Assembly (NCBI GenBank): GCA_023228245.1
Contig: JALOBN010000017.1
Span: 1-44,190, forward strand
Direction of reading: 5' to 3'
DNA: 44,190 nt
Source: Candidatus Pacearchaeota archaeon
Lineage (GTDB): Archaea; Nanoarchaeota; Nanoarchaeia; Pacearchaeales; GW2011-AR1
How positions within the stretch are numbered: position 1 is the first letter of the stretch; every line of letters begins with the position of its first letter. Positions 31,177 through 38,364 of this stretch are shown here, one piece after another. The position numbers and the translations under genes are program-made. The notes under the pieces were generated by a model that saw only the letters and a list, made by a program, of their open reading frames with translations, ran no database searches and was not told where the DNA came from.

Positions 31177-31205
31177 GCGGGTGAGTCGGCCGCATGCTCA
31201 CCCGC
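31177..31205 (-). other. Perfect 9-bp hairpin after the HicB-like gene
   Basis: GCGGGTGAG (31177-31185) and CTCACCCGC (31197-31205) enclose an 11-nt loop. It lies 16 nt past the HicB-like stop in the transcribed direction. No U-tract follows. It may act as a weak terminator, a processing site or an operator. Confidence 0.45.
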
Positions 31206-31220
31206 GTGGTTACGTACTTG

Positions 31221-31508
31221 CTAGGTGTTCACAAGAATCCACTTCAACGATGCCCCTGTAGGAACGGCGTTTGGCAGCGGGTCTATCCAAGGAATCTTCT
31301 CTCCTGCCTCAACGTGTGACTCGATAGTTCCGAGTATTGCCTCCCGCACGTTCTTCAACGCTTCTACTTCGGTGCTGCCGCAACTTCCAGTCCCCGGCAG
31401 ATTGAGTACGAGAGCAGAGAATGTCCCGTCTTCTTCACGCACCATAGCAATAAGGCAGTGGTAAGTCTTCAAGACTTTCTCGGGGTACATCTCCCAAATC
31501 GTCAACAT
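31221..31508 (-). CDS. HicB-like antitoxin-fold protein (orphan)
   Basis: I choose the ATG at 31508 (MLTIWEMYPEKVLKTYHCLI) with GGAGG 5 nt upstream; 95 residues. The partial RNase H-like fold of HicB is visible: YHCLIAMVREEDGTFSALVL, LPGTGSCGSTEVEALKNVRE, then AILGTIESHVEAGEKIPW. HicB normally neutralises the RNA-cleaving toxin HicA. No HicA-sized gene with its dsRBD-like pattern is next to it, so it may be an orphan that counters a host HicA or regulates transcription. Confidence 0.7.
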   Translation of the reverse strand: MLTIWEMYPEKVLKTYHCLIAMVREEDGTFSALVLNLPGTGSCGSTEVEALKNVREAILGTIESHVEAGEKIPWIDPLPNAVPTGASLKWILVNT

Positions 31509-31543
31509 CATCACCTCCCCTCGTGCCCCAAGGGCGTTAGTGG

Positions 31544-31735
31544 TTACCATGCGTATACACTTCCAATTCCAAATGCCCGCTTCCTGGCGTCCTTCTTTCG
31601 ATCCTGTTCGGCCTCGTTCGCAAGTCGTTGGCACGTCCCGCACAACTCAAAGTCGCTCGGCGATGAGTCACCACATACGTGGCAACGGCCTTCTTTCTGT
31701 GGTTTCGGTTGCTCAGTTGGTTGTTCTGAGGGCAT
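31544..31735 (-). CDS. Small zinc-knuckle protein
   Basis: The ATG at 31735 (MPSEQPTEQPKPQKEGRCHV) has AAAGGGAG upstream; 63 residues. Knuckles CHVCGDS and CGTCQRL form a likely zinc ribbon; the C-terminal half is basic (EQDRKKDARKRAFG). The role is not known. Confidence 0.5.
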   Translation of the reverse strand: MPSEQPTEQPKPQKEGRCHVCGDSSPSDFELCGTCQRLANEAEQDRKKDARKRAFGIGSVYAW

Positions 31736-31808
31736 GGGTTCTCCCTTTCGTGTTGAGGTTACAGTAGCAAGCGGCAACGCCCCGAGGGGCGCTCTCGCCC
31801 GCCACCGC

Positions 31809-31934
31809 TCATTGACGCCTGCGGTGGCGGGACGCTACGTATTCGGGACGTGGGTAAATTGTGGTCCCGTGGCAATCACCTCCTTTCGTCCGCCGCTGTC
31901 TGGCTATTCTTCCTAATATGGAACGAATTTTCAT
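31809..31934 (-). CDS. Very small basic protein
   Basis: A 41-residue frame starts at the ATG that overlaps the upstream stop in ATGA: MKIRSILGRIARQRRTKGGD, ending SRHRRRQ. It is very basic. A strong AAAGGAGGTGATT inside it could also serve a TTG start in another frame. Translation of either is uncertain. Confidence 0.3.
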   Translation of the reverse strand: MKIRSILGRIARQRRTKGGDCHGTTIYPRPEYVASRHRRRQ

Positions 31935-32458
31935 CCCGCCTCGCCTCCTTCCGCTGGCTTCTCGCCAACCATCTCCTTCAGTTCCGCGATCACCTCCGTC
32001 AGTGTCTGGCCTCGACCTTCCTTGGCGTCCAAGATCGCGGCCAGAACCGTGCGGAAGTCTGGACACCAATCCTTATTTGGATTGGCCCCCTTGTCGTTGC
32101 CGGCCAGCATCTCCGCGGCGATGTCGAGTTGAGCGTTGAGTCGCCGGATTGTCTCGTCCCGGCTGTCTGGTTTATGCTTCTCGCCACTTGTTGTTGGCTT
32201 CTCGTTCGCTGCGATTCCAGCTCCGACGACGTTGTAGACAGACTGGTCGCAGTTATTACAGTGTTGCCAACTGTTGGCGTGAAACTCGACACGATCAACA
32301 TCTTCGGCCGGGATAATCACTGGTGAGCCCGAGCAAATGAACAGCAACACTGACTGCTGGCCGTGTTCGGTCGGGTGATTGCGGACAGCCACCGTGAGGT
32401 TGTTGGCACACCAGCTAGTGCCACTCTTGTCGTACACTACGAATCCTGCAATTCTCAT
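31931..32458 (-). CDS. Hypothetical protein
   Basis: The 175-residue protein begins with a beta domain (MRIAGFVVYDKSGTSWCANN, SVLLFICSGSPVIIPAEDVD) with a CNNC knuckle. A linker leads to a helical end (ETIRRLNAQLDIAAEMLAGN, TVLAAILDAKEGRGQTLTEV). A very good SD, AAGGAG, lies 8 nt before the ATG. Function unknown. Confidence 0.55.
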   Translation of the reverse strand: MRIAGFVVYDKSGTSWCANNLTVAVRNHPTEHGQQSVLLFICSGSPVIIPAEDVDRVEFHANSWQHCNNCDQSVYNVVGAGIAANEKPTTSGEKHKPDSRDETIRRLNAQLDIAAEMLAGNDKGANPNKDWCPDFRTVLAAILDAKEGRGQTLTEVIAELKEMVGEKPAEGGEAG

Positions 32459-32826
32459 TTCAGTTCTCCTTGGGTTTCGTTGAGCTTCTCGCCGGCCCGG
32501 TGTCTCTCAATGTCTGCCACCAACTCTTGGCGGGCTTCTTCCGGCGTGTCGCCGAATCCCGCAGGGCTCTGCACCAAATCCTCGAAGTCACGTTTCACTG
32601 CACAGAATTTGTCCCCATCCTTGAACACCCTGAACTCCGGTCCGCCGTGCCCGAAGCACGCTAGGCCAGGAACGTACCCGTCGTACTTCCGCTTGCCCTC
32701 GGTCGTCTGCAGGCCAAACGCGGGCTGGTCGCAGAAGCCAGCCGGCATACCGCCGCGCCACATTGGCACGGAGCACAGCCCTTCACCGTTGTTGTCCAGT
32801 TCACGATGTCTCATTCCGCAGTGCAT
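32455..32826 (-). CDS. Hypothetical Cys/His-rich protein
   Basis: The 123-residue protein has a metal-like start (MHCGMRHRELDNNGEGLCSV, GFCDQPAFG) and a helical end (TPEEARQELVADIERHRAGE). The FCDQPA motif is seen in short phage proteins of unknown role. AAGGAG precedes the ATG. It overlaps its upstream neighbour by 16 nt. Confidence 0.5.
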   Translation of the reverse strand: MHCGMRHRELDNNGEGLCSVPMWRGGMPAGFCDQPAFGLQTTEGKRKYDGYVPGLACFGHGGPEFRVFKDGDKFCAVKRDFEDLVQSPAGFGDTPEEARQELVADIERHRAGEKLNETQGELK

Positions 32827-33566
32827 TTCGTATCTCCTTCCGCTGGTTTCTCGCCGGCCAGGAATGCGCGAGCAGCAGAAATGCTGGCTGGCACCTTGAA
32901 TGGGTATTGGATGGCCTTTTCTGCGTCATCGCACGCCTCGCCCAGCACCTTGTGCAGGGTGGCAATCGTATCCGCGTCTCGCCTGACATCCTCGGCCGCC
33001 TCTTCTTGTAGCCTGACAACCTCTGCATCCCAGAGAGCGTGGAGCTGCGCCACGCACGTCGCCACTACCTGCTCCGTCGGATGTGCGGCCGGGTCGATGC
33101 CCTCGGGGATTGCGCCCGCGTCTCGCAGTACCTTCACCACAGCGTCATGGGTCTGCTGGGATGTCGCCTGAGCCTGGAGGGACTGTTCGTGCAGTCGAGT
33201 GCGGAGTGTGGCGTTCTCGACTTTCATTCGCTCAACTTCCTTAATCGCCCACGCCACGTCCATCGGCACCGAGTCGCCACGCTTGCCGCCGATCACACCG
33301 ATAATCGCATACAGTTCATCCATCAGCGAATCGGTCATTTCCTCGTGGGATTGCTCCATGTCGCGGATCGTCGCGTCACGCTGGGCGATGATGCGGTTCG
33401 CGCACTCGACAGATTGGACAGGTTGTTGTGGCCCCCATCCCCACGAGTCGCCGTGAATGTAGTACGATCCGCAGGCCCACCGCGTGTGAGGACCCCAGGC
33501 TATACTGGCTGTATCGTGCCCCTCCGCTCCGCACCACGGGCACTTCGGGATTGGTTGGTCGGTCAT
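32811..33566 (-). CDS. Zinc-finger coiled-coil protein
   Basis: The product has 251 residues from the ATG at 33566 (MTDQPIPKCPWCGAEGHDTA), 7 nt after GAGGG; an ATG at 33572 overlapping an upstream stop adds 2 residues. A CPWCG knuckle with later H/C residues (RWACGSYYIHG) forms a zinc site. Long coiled coils follow (ECANRIIAQRDATIRDMEQS, VERMKVENATLRTRLHEQSL). Function unknown; typical of early phage accessory genes. Confidence 0.55.
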   Translation of the reverse strand: MTDQPIPKCPWCGAEGHDTASIAWGPHTRWACGSYYIHGDSWGWGPQQPVQSVECANRIIAQRDATIRDMEQSHEEMTDSLMDELYAIIGVIGGKRGDSVPMDVAWAIKEVERMKVENATLRTRLHEQSLQAQATSQQTHDAVVKVLRDAGAIPEGIDPAAHPTEQVVATCVAQLHALWDAEVVRLQEEAAEDVRRDADTIATLHKVLGEACDDAEKAIQYPFKVPASISAARAFLAGEKPAEGDTKCTAE

Positions 33567-33568
33567 TT

Positions 33569-33735
33569 TCATTCCCTCGCCGCCTCAGCGGCCTCGCGTG
33601 TCTTGTGGCAGTCACCGATCTTACACCAAGAGCTTCCGACGTACGCAGGCAATCGTAACATAGGTCGGTGTCGTCATCCCAGCCGTCGCCGGAACGCACG
33701 TACACCGCGCAACCGCATCGACTGCATGTGCTCAT
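33569..33735 (-). pseudogene. Zinc-ribbon gene with apparent -1 frame break
   Basis: The frame from the ATG at 33735 reads MSTCSRCGCAVYVRSGDGWD, then DDTDLCYDCLR, a two-knuckle zinc ribbon. After about 33641-33651 the zero frame runs on only as a shadow of the next gene to 33376. In the -1 frame the sequence reads YVGSSWCKIGDCHKTREAAE and stops at 33569, overlapping the next ATG. A missing or extra base is the simple explanation; a frameshift product is possible. The start overlaps the previous stop in ATGA. Confidence 0.45.
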
Positions 33736-34118
33736 GACTTCGGTCCTTTCTCTGCTTCGTCCAGCACTCTATCGATAGACTCGCGGTCTTGTTTGCAGAC
33801 TACATCCTGGAGCCGCTCCAGTTCTCCACGAAGCCGCTCGACTTCTCTCGCCATCGGGTGCATCGGATGTCTGCTACACTCCGCAATGTGGGCGCGGAAC
33901 TGTGCAGCTCCCTATTTGCCTTTCGGGAACAGCTTCCCGCAGCGGGTGCAGAACGGCTTGGTTTGCTGTCGCAACTGCTTCAGCAAGTCGGCGTTCTCCC
34001 GAGTCAGCCGCTCGACTTCGGCCAATAGCGACTGAGCAATCGACACCAGCGGGTGCCCGCAGCCACGATAGGCGTTCACTCTGGCTCTTGTTACGTCCAG
34101 TGATTCGTTCTCTGCCAT
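33732..34118 (-). pseudogene. C2HC zinc-finger protein interrupted by an in-frame amber codon
   Basis: The ATG at 34118 (MAENESLDVTRARVNAYRGC, 8 nt after GGGAGG) gives 68 residues up to a TAG at 33912-33914. The frame stays open for 59 more codons. The stop falls inside a zinc finger: CTRCGKLFPKGK, then TAG, then GAAQFRAHIAEC. The tail after it has no ATG until residue 17 and contains HPMAREVERLRGELERLQ. So the full gene probably spans both parts and is broken or read through. Upstream and downstream genes are coupled normally. Confidence 0.55.
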
Positions 34119-34119
34119 C

Positions 34120-34302
34120 TCACTCACCTCCCGCATCTGTTGGCTTCGCTTCTGTCGGACAGGACCCCTGTGCGCGTACGTAGTCGATGACGCCCTGTAG
34201 CCGCTGGATCTCGGCTTCTGCGTATCGTATGAATGCCTCGCGCAGATCGCGGCACGCAACACACTCGCAACCGTCAGATGCGCCACTAACGTCCATGCCC
34301 AT
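34120..34302 (-). CDS. Small Cys-containing helical protein
   Basis: The ATG at 34302 (MGMDVSGASDGCECVACRDL) has GGGAGG 8 nt upstream and gives 60 residues. CECVAC near the start and a following helix (REAFIRYAEAEIQRLQGVID) suggest a small metal or nucleic-acid binder. The stop is next to the SD of the zinc-finger gene downstream. Not recognised. Confidence 0.5.
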   Translation of the reverse strand: MGMDVSGASDGCECVACRDLREAFIRYAEAEIQRLQGVIDYVRAQGSCPTEAKPTDAGGE

Positions 34303-34501
34303 CTTGCTCACCTCCCGACTTCGCGGCTTCTGCAATCGCCCGCTGCAATGTCCGAACCAGAGCTTTCGCCTGTTGGACATCGAGGTAGATGCATGGGCAA
34401 TGGCTCACGCCGTCGAGTTCCAGACTGATATCCTTGTCCAGCTTCCGGTGATCGACAGTAACGCCGGAACCGTTTCGTCTTCCGATTCGTGTCTTTCTCA
34501 C
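34286..34501 (-). CDS. Small hypothetical protein
   Basis: The 71-residue protein starts at a GTG overlapping the upstream stop (GTGA); a GTG one codon earlier is also possible. It contains DKDISLELDGVSHCPCIYLD and VQQAKALVRTLQRAIAEAAK, a strand-then-helix pattern with two Cys. Not recognised. A 17-nt overlap with the next gene suggests coupling. Confidence 0.45.
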   Translation of the reverse strand: MRKTRIGRRNGSGVTVDHRKLDKDISLELDGVSHCPCIYLDVQQAKALVRTLQRAIAEAAKSGGEQDGHGR

Positions 34502-34677
34502 CACTCCTCCTTCGCCTTTGCGGCTTGTTTCTCATGCCATTTCTCAATTCGCTTTTTCACCTTGTAGTTCTCAGAGTCGCTCAGAAACCCGTGAATGTGC
34601 AGCAGAATGCGGCACCCTTCCACGCGGTCGATGGCTGCCTCGGCTTTCCATTGACGTAATAGGTCGTACGGCTTCAT
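34498..34677 (-). CDS. Small hypothetical protein
   Basis: The ATG at 34677 (MKPYDLLRQWKAEAAIDRVE) follows AAGGAGG; 59 residues. It is helical and basic, ending KWHEKQAAKAKEEW. Role unknown. Confidence 0.45.
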   Translation of the reverse strand: MKPYDLLRQWKAEAAIDRVEGCRILLHIHGFLSDSENYKVKKRIEKWHEKQAAKAKEEW

Positions 34678-34713
34678 GCTTCCTCCTTCGCCCCGCTGGC
34701 AGCTTGCCCGCAA

Positions 34714-34941
34714 TTACCCTAACAGTCGTTCACCACATTTCTCACAACGATACTCCCACTCTGCCACTTCGTCGCGGTGACCGATGAATCGCATCCACAT
34801 CTCATCACCGCAGGCACACACCACAGGACCGCGGCGTACAAACGCGATTGTCCCGGCCAGGTACTTGTCAGCGATTGCCTGCAACTCAGCCTCGGTCAAG
34901 GATGTACGGGAGGCGTCGTTCTTCTCTTTCGCGGTGTTCAT
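34714..34941 (-). CDS. Small zinc-knuckle protein
   Basis: The 75-residue protein has a helical start (SLTEAELQAIADKYLAGTIA) and two knuckles (VVCACGDEMW and CEKCGERLL), a likely zinc ribbon. AAAGG lies before the ATG. Function unknown. Confidence 0.5.
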   Translation of the reverse strand: MNTAKEKNDASRTSLTEAELQAIADKYLAGTIAFVRRGPVVCACGDEMWMRFIGHRDEVAEWEYRCEKCGERLLG

Positions 34942-35168
34942 GTTTTGCCTTTCGCCGCCGCCCGCGCGGCGGACTCGGTTCTATAGCCAGCGGCTTGCAT
35001 CCATATAGCACGCGGAATTGCAATCATTACCCCAGTCGGCGTGTCGCAATGCTGTCCCGTCTCAACAATCTTCGCGATCAGTAGCACCGCCTCGCGCACG
35101 GCCTCAGCGTCGGCGACCGAGAGCCGAGGAATAAGAGCGTGCAGGCGTTGGAGTAGGTTAGGGTTCAT
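34938..35168 (-). CDS. Small helical protein
   Basis: The 76-residue protein (MNPNLLQRLHALIPRLSVAD, AEAVREAVLLIAKIVETGQH, IPRAIWMQAAGYRTESAARA) is mainly helical. AAGGAG lies before the ATG. It overlaps the zinc-knuckle gene by 4 nt. Not recognised. Confidence 0.45.
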   Translation of the reverse strand: MNPNLLQRLHALIPRLSVADAEAVREAVLLIAKIVETGQHCDTPTGVMIAIPRAIWMQAAGYRTESAARAAAKGKT

Positions 35169-35192
35169 CGCGTTGAGTCTCCTTCACTTGTT

Positions 35193-35471
35193 TCATAAAC
35201 ACCCCCAGTCCGCCCAGCGGCGATTCCATTGGCTGCATCGTCGGAGCGACAGCCGCCGAATTGCATCCATGACGTGCTCGCACATCGTGACATCTCCGCG
35301 ATTGTCCATCGTCATGATGTTTCCACAGACGCAGCAGGGGCTCGCCAGCGCATCGGCGTTGAAGTCCATGACGTGTGAGAAACACTCTTCCTGGACTGCT
35401 CGCATTAGGGAGAGCACTTCTTCGACGTTAAATGGCTTCGTGCTGGCGGTTGCGGTGGTGTAGGTCTTCAT
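35193..35471 (-). CDS. Small Cys-rich protein
   Basis: The ATG at 35471 (MKTYTTATASTKPFNVEEVL) follows TAGGAG and gives 92 residues. The middle holds CCVCGNIMTMDNRGDVTMCE, a CxxC plus C..H zinc pattern, and the end is basic and Trp-rich. It starts next to the stop of the 44-residue membrane gene. Unknown role. Confidence 0.5.
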   Translation of the reverse strand: MKTYTTATASTKPFNVEEVLSLMRAVQEECFSHVMDFNADALASPCCVCGNIMTMDNRGDVTMCEHVMDAIRRLSLRRCSQWNRRWADWGCL

Positions 35472-35482
35472 CGCGTTGGCTC

Positions 35483-35617
35483 CTACATCATCAACAGCTT
35501 CCACAGAAACTTGACCGACACCGCGAACACTAGTCCCAAGACGACCATGACCCCGCAACCGACTAGGCACGATGCACATCCACAGCCGACTTCTTCTGGT
35601 TTGGGTTTATCGCTCAT
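35483..35617 (-). CDS. 44-residue Cys-rich membrane protein
   Basis: The short frame reads MSDKPKPEEVGCGCASCLVG, then a membrane helix (VMVVLGLVFAVSVKFLWKLL). AAGGA lies 9 nt before the ATG. The Cys cluster next to the helix may bind metal. It is the first gene of the GC-rich island in the direction of transcription. Confidence 0.55.
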   Translation of the reverse strand: MSDKPKPEEVGCGCASCLVGCGVMVVLGLVFAVSVKFLWKLLMM

Positions 35618-35645
35618 TCTGTTGGTTCCTTAGTTACAAACCCCT

Positions 35646-35651
35646 ATTATA
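35646..35651 (-). promoter_or_regulatory. Candidate -10 box before the GC-rich island
   Basis: A perfect TATAAT on the minus strand lies about 30 nt before the first ATG of the island, just after the FkbM stop. No clear -35 is found at 16-18 nt (TTGCTT sits 14 nt away). It may start transcription of the small-gene block. Confidence 0.3.
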
Positions 35652-35659
35652 CCTAATTA

Positions 35660-36760
35660 CTAGACAAGCAACCTGTCTTCTGGTATTGCATAACAAACGC
35701 TCTCCCAGCAATCCTCAGCATACAGCCTAAGAAACATCTTGTATGAGGGACAAATCTGCTTTATCAAGGTAGGAATCTGCCACAAATCAGTCATTCGATG
35801 GTAGAGGCAAATAGCTAGGACAGGACGATGCTTAGAGATTGTCTGCCTAGCTCCCTCTAACGCTTGCAGTTCATGCCCTTCGATATCCATCTTGATGTAA
35901 GTTGCTGTATCTTGAATTAGGCTGTCTAGCCTATAGCATCGAATAGATTGCTTTGTTAATACTACCTCATTAGCAGGATCAATAACACAAGACCTGACAC
36001 TGTTGTCTTCTATAAATTGCAGTTTTCCATCTTCATTGGATACAGCCACGTTGTCCATCCATATCTTCGATTGTGTTTCTTTATCCAACCGTTCCCAGGT
36101 AAGATGCATTGCAGCAAAACTAGAATAGTCTGGTTCAAAAGCCCAATACCCCTTAAATTTACCACCAGTCTTGTATAGGAAGGCGCGCAGCGTGTCACCA
36201 TCATAAGCACCACAATCAATGAATACCTCATCCTCACGTAGCTTAACCAAATCTGGCGGAAAGTAGGTATCGCAAGATGGACTGGGATAGACATAGTGGC
36301 TACGGTAACTAACATCTTTATGCCACTGCAACAGGAAGTTGAAGGTATCCTGGGATATCTCATCATCCCACAAGCTTGCGCAAGCCTTGACTTCCTCCAT
36401 ATACCGATCAATCTCACAGCTATCTTCAACACAATAGAGAGGAAGTCTTGCTGGTAAATACCGACGGTAGAATTCTGGAGTGCTGTTGAATCTATCCACG
36501 CCCAAGTTAATCAACTGGTCTTCTACTGGAGTCCTATTGTAGACAGCAACCACGAAGAGGTGACCCTGCTTGTAGTTACGGACAGCCTCTACTGGAGGCA
36601 CCACAATCACTCCTTCAACCTTGGTATACCAGAGCTTGGGGTTGTTATCGGTGAAGGCAATCGGTTCAAGTTTGCTAGCGCGCATGTCTTTCAACACACG
36701 AAGCCCCAGCGCACCTGCTCCAAAGATCACAACTTTCAAGTTCTGTTCATTGATTGCCAT
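35660..36760 (-). CDS. FkbM-family methyltransferase with N-terminal Rossmann-like domain
   Basis: The protein is 366 residues. The N-terminus has a nucleotide-binding GxGxxG (VVIFGAGALGLRVL, G14-G19) followed by FTDNNPKLW, the pattern of a small Rossmann domain also seen before some sugar-modifying enzymes. The C-terminal half is a SAM methyltransferase of the FkbM type: EVFIDCGAYDGDTLRAF, YWAFEPD, then TYIKMDIEGHELQALEGA. FkbM enzymes add methyl groups to sugar hydroxyls. In a phage it could alter host surface glycans or a virion glycan. It has its own upstream gap with promoter-like elements. Confidence 0.85.
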   Translation of the reverse strand: MAINEQNLKVVIFGAGALGLRVLKDMRASKLEPIAFTDNNPKLWYTKVEGVIVVPPVEAVRNYKQGHLFVVAVYNRTPVEDQLINLGVDRFNSTPEFYRRYLPARLPLYCVEDSCEIDRYMEEVKACASLWDDEISQDTFNFLLQWHKDVSYRSHYVYPSPSCDTYFPPDLVKLREDEVFIDCGAYDGDTLRAFLYKTGGKFKGYWAFEPDYSSFAAMHLTWERLDKETQSKIWMDNVAVSNEDGKLQFIEDNSVRSCVIDPANEVVLTKQSIRCYRLDSLIQDTATYIKMDIEGHELQALEGARQTISKHRPVLAICLYHRMTDLWQIPTLIKQICPSYKMFLRLYAEDCWESVCYAIPEDRLLV

Positions 36761-36861
36761 TTGCGTCCTGTCTCCTACTTTGCTACAAAGCCCAAAAGCT
36801 ACCCTTAGTATACTATTTTGGTTTTGTGCCGGTTTTGCTATTTACTAATTTATCTCTACCC

Positions 36862-36867
36862 ATTATA
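36862..36867 (-). promoter_or_regulatory. Candidate promoter -10 box before the FkbM gene
   Basis: TATAAT on the minus strand is preceded at 17 nt by a poor -35 (TTATAG) and an AT-rich upstream tract. A second box, TATACT, lies nearer the gene. A 178-bp gap (36761-36938) surrounds it, the largest in the replication region, so a promoter here is likely in some form. Confidence 0.4.
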
Positions 36868-36883
36868 CTATACCCTGGAGCAC

Positions 36884-36917
<34 letters not shown>

Positions 36918-36938
36918 GAGGAGAATGAAAAATCAAGT

Positions 36939-38126
36939 TCAAGCTATTCTCCTACCAAGGCTTACCTTCTTAGCCTTTCTACCTGCCAGGTGTGCCGTAG
37001 CCGGCTTAGTTAGTAACTCTCCAGAGATACGGGGTATGGCATTGTGATCAAGGTATTGCTTACTCAAGTCAATACCAATTGAATTCCTACCCAAGCTGAT
37101 AGACACACAACACGTCGTACCACTACCAATAAACGGATCTAGTACAACGCAAGGCACAACATCAGCATTGCATTTGCAGGTAGGCTTCCAACCAATAGTT
37201 GTGTCATTACGAATTCGACGCTTCCGCATTCCGTCTCCACCACGAATGTCTTCCTCTACACTTCCGTATTTGGTCTTATTGCCTGGTCTTGTCTCCACTC
37301 GATTTACTTCTACTACTCTTACCCAAGGCGCACCACACTTAGCACAACAACCCTTCTCGCTAGTACCGGCCTTGATGCAAGGCTCAATCAGCTTTGGAGG
37401 AAACGTGGCAAAGTGAGCGCCAGCATATCCTTGACTAGCAACAGTCCACACTGATCTCTTGTTAGATACCCCACTCCCCCATTCCCTTGCGTTAGACTCG
37501 TTAGATACTTGTCTATCGTTTCTGTCGCTTACATCAGAAGCCCATCCAGGTTTATGTGGGTTTGAAATTGATTTATCCTTGATTGCCTCAGCATCGTAGA
37601 AGTAACCCATCTTCTTCACGAATAGGAAAATGTACTCGTGGGCTTTGGTGCAACGATTCCTAACAGACTCAGGCATTGGTGACGGTTTCATCCAAATTAT
37701 GTCTTGGCGTAGTATCCAACCGTCTGCCTGCAACGCCAAAGCCACTCGCCACGGTATCCCGCCCAAGTTGCCACTCTTCAATTCACCCCCATAGGTGTCC
37801 CCGTAATTGAGCCACAAGGTTCCGTCGTTACGTAACACACGTCGAACCTCTCTAAACACGGCAACTATCAGGCAGACGTGGCATACACCACACCGATTAC
37901 CTGTAGCCCATCCCAAGCAGTCTGGTTTTTTCTCGCTACCAATCTCTAACGACTTGTCTGTACCATAGTCTCGCAAACCCCAGTATGGTGGTGAAGTAAC
38001 AACCATGTGGACTGACCGATCTGGTAGTTGCTTCAGTACATTTAGGCAATTGCCTTGATATAGACAGACTGTACTGCCATCGGTAGTTTGCCAGTAGGGG
38101 GTCAACGAAGTATCGATTTTCGGCAT
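36939..38126 (-). CDS. DNA methyltransferase (N4-cytosine or N6-adenine, beta-type order)
   Basis: The ATG at 38126 (MPKIDTSLTPYWQTTDGSTV) has AGGA 7 nt upstream; 395 residues. The catalytic motif TSPPYWGLRDYG (44-55) comes first and the SAM-binding DPFIGSGTT late, the beta-group order. SPPYW is typical of m4C enzymes but m6A members share it. A knuckle (CCAKCGAPW) and CKCNAD in the target-recognition region are usual in phage members. No restriction gene is next to it, so it likely protects phage DNA. A weak hairpin (36919-36953) overlaps the stop. Confidence 0.85.
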   Translation of the reverse strand: MPKIDTSLTPYWQTTDGSTVCLYQGNCLNVLKQLPDRSVHMVVTSPPYWGLRDYGTDKSLEIGSEKKPDCLGWATGNRCGVCHVCLIVAVFREVRRVLRNDGTLWLNYGDTYGGELKSGNLGGIPWRVALALQADGWILRQDIIWMKPSPMPESVRNRCTKAHEYIFLFVKKMGYFYDAEAIKDKSISNPHKPGWASDVSDRNDRQVSNESNAREWGSGVSNKRSVWTVASQGYAGAHFATFPPKLIEPCIKAGTSEKGCCAKCGAPWVRVVEVNRVETRPGNKTKYGSVEEDIRGGDGMRKRRIRNDTTIGWKPTCKCNADVVPCVVLDPFIGSGTTCCVSISLGRNSIGIDLSKQYLDHNAIPRISGELLTKPATAHLAGRKAKKVSLGRRIA

Positions 38127-38133
38127 GATGGTC

Positions 38134-38349
38134 CTAATGAAATTGACGTTCTGGTGGTTCAAAGACTTGCCTTGACCTGGGGTTGTCTACCAACTCCACG
38201 TCAGTGCGGCATATATCAATCGTGTTAGAATGAATTGTAGGGTGGTGGGCTCTTGTCTGCTGCTCCGCATCGTGGGCGCTTGGGGCAGCAACAGATACCG
38301 TCTGCCTCCCCTCTCCCTCTGCGCAAAATTGGATTCGATAGAAAGGCAT
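38134..38349 (-). CDS. Small hypothetical protein
   Basis: The 71-residue protein (MPFYRIQFCAEGEGRQTVSV, AAPSAHDAEQQTRAHHP) has strand-helix-strand layout. AAGGAGG lies before the ATG. It sits between primase-helicase and methyltransferase. Not recognised. Confidence 0.5.
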   Translation of the reverse strand: MPFYRIQFCAEGEGRQTVSVAAPSAHDAEQQTRAHHPTIHSNTIDICRTDVELVDNPRSRQVFEPPERQFH

Positions 38350-38364
38350 CGCAACCTCCTTGCC

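Noticed and set aside
31140..31220. 19-codon frame after the HicB-like gene
   Set aside because: It lies within a hairpin loop region, is very short and has no good SD.
33376..33568. C-terminal half of the 119-codon frame starting at 33735
   Set aside because: It overlaps the next gene by about 200 nt and reads as its shadow; the -1 frame gives a more protein-like end.
22660..34120. Genome-wide recoding of TAG to an amino acid
   Set aside because: Many genes end in TAG with the next start placed normally (for example at 22663, 23282, 35483 and 35660), so TAG works as a stop. Two odd TAGs are better explained as mutations or errors.
36919..36953. AGGAGAAT/ATTCTCCT hairpin as terminator of the DNA methyltransferase gene
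   Set aside because: The stem overlaps the coding end, the loop is long and no U-tract follows; too weak to call.
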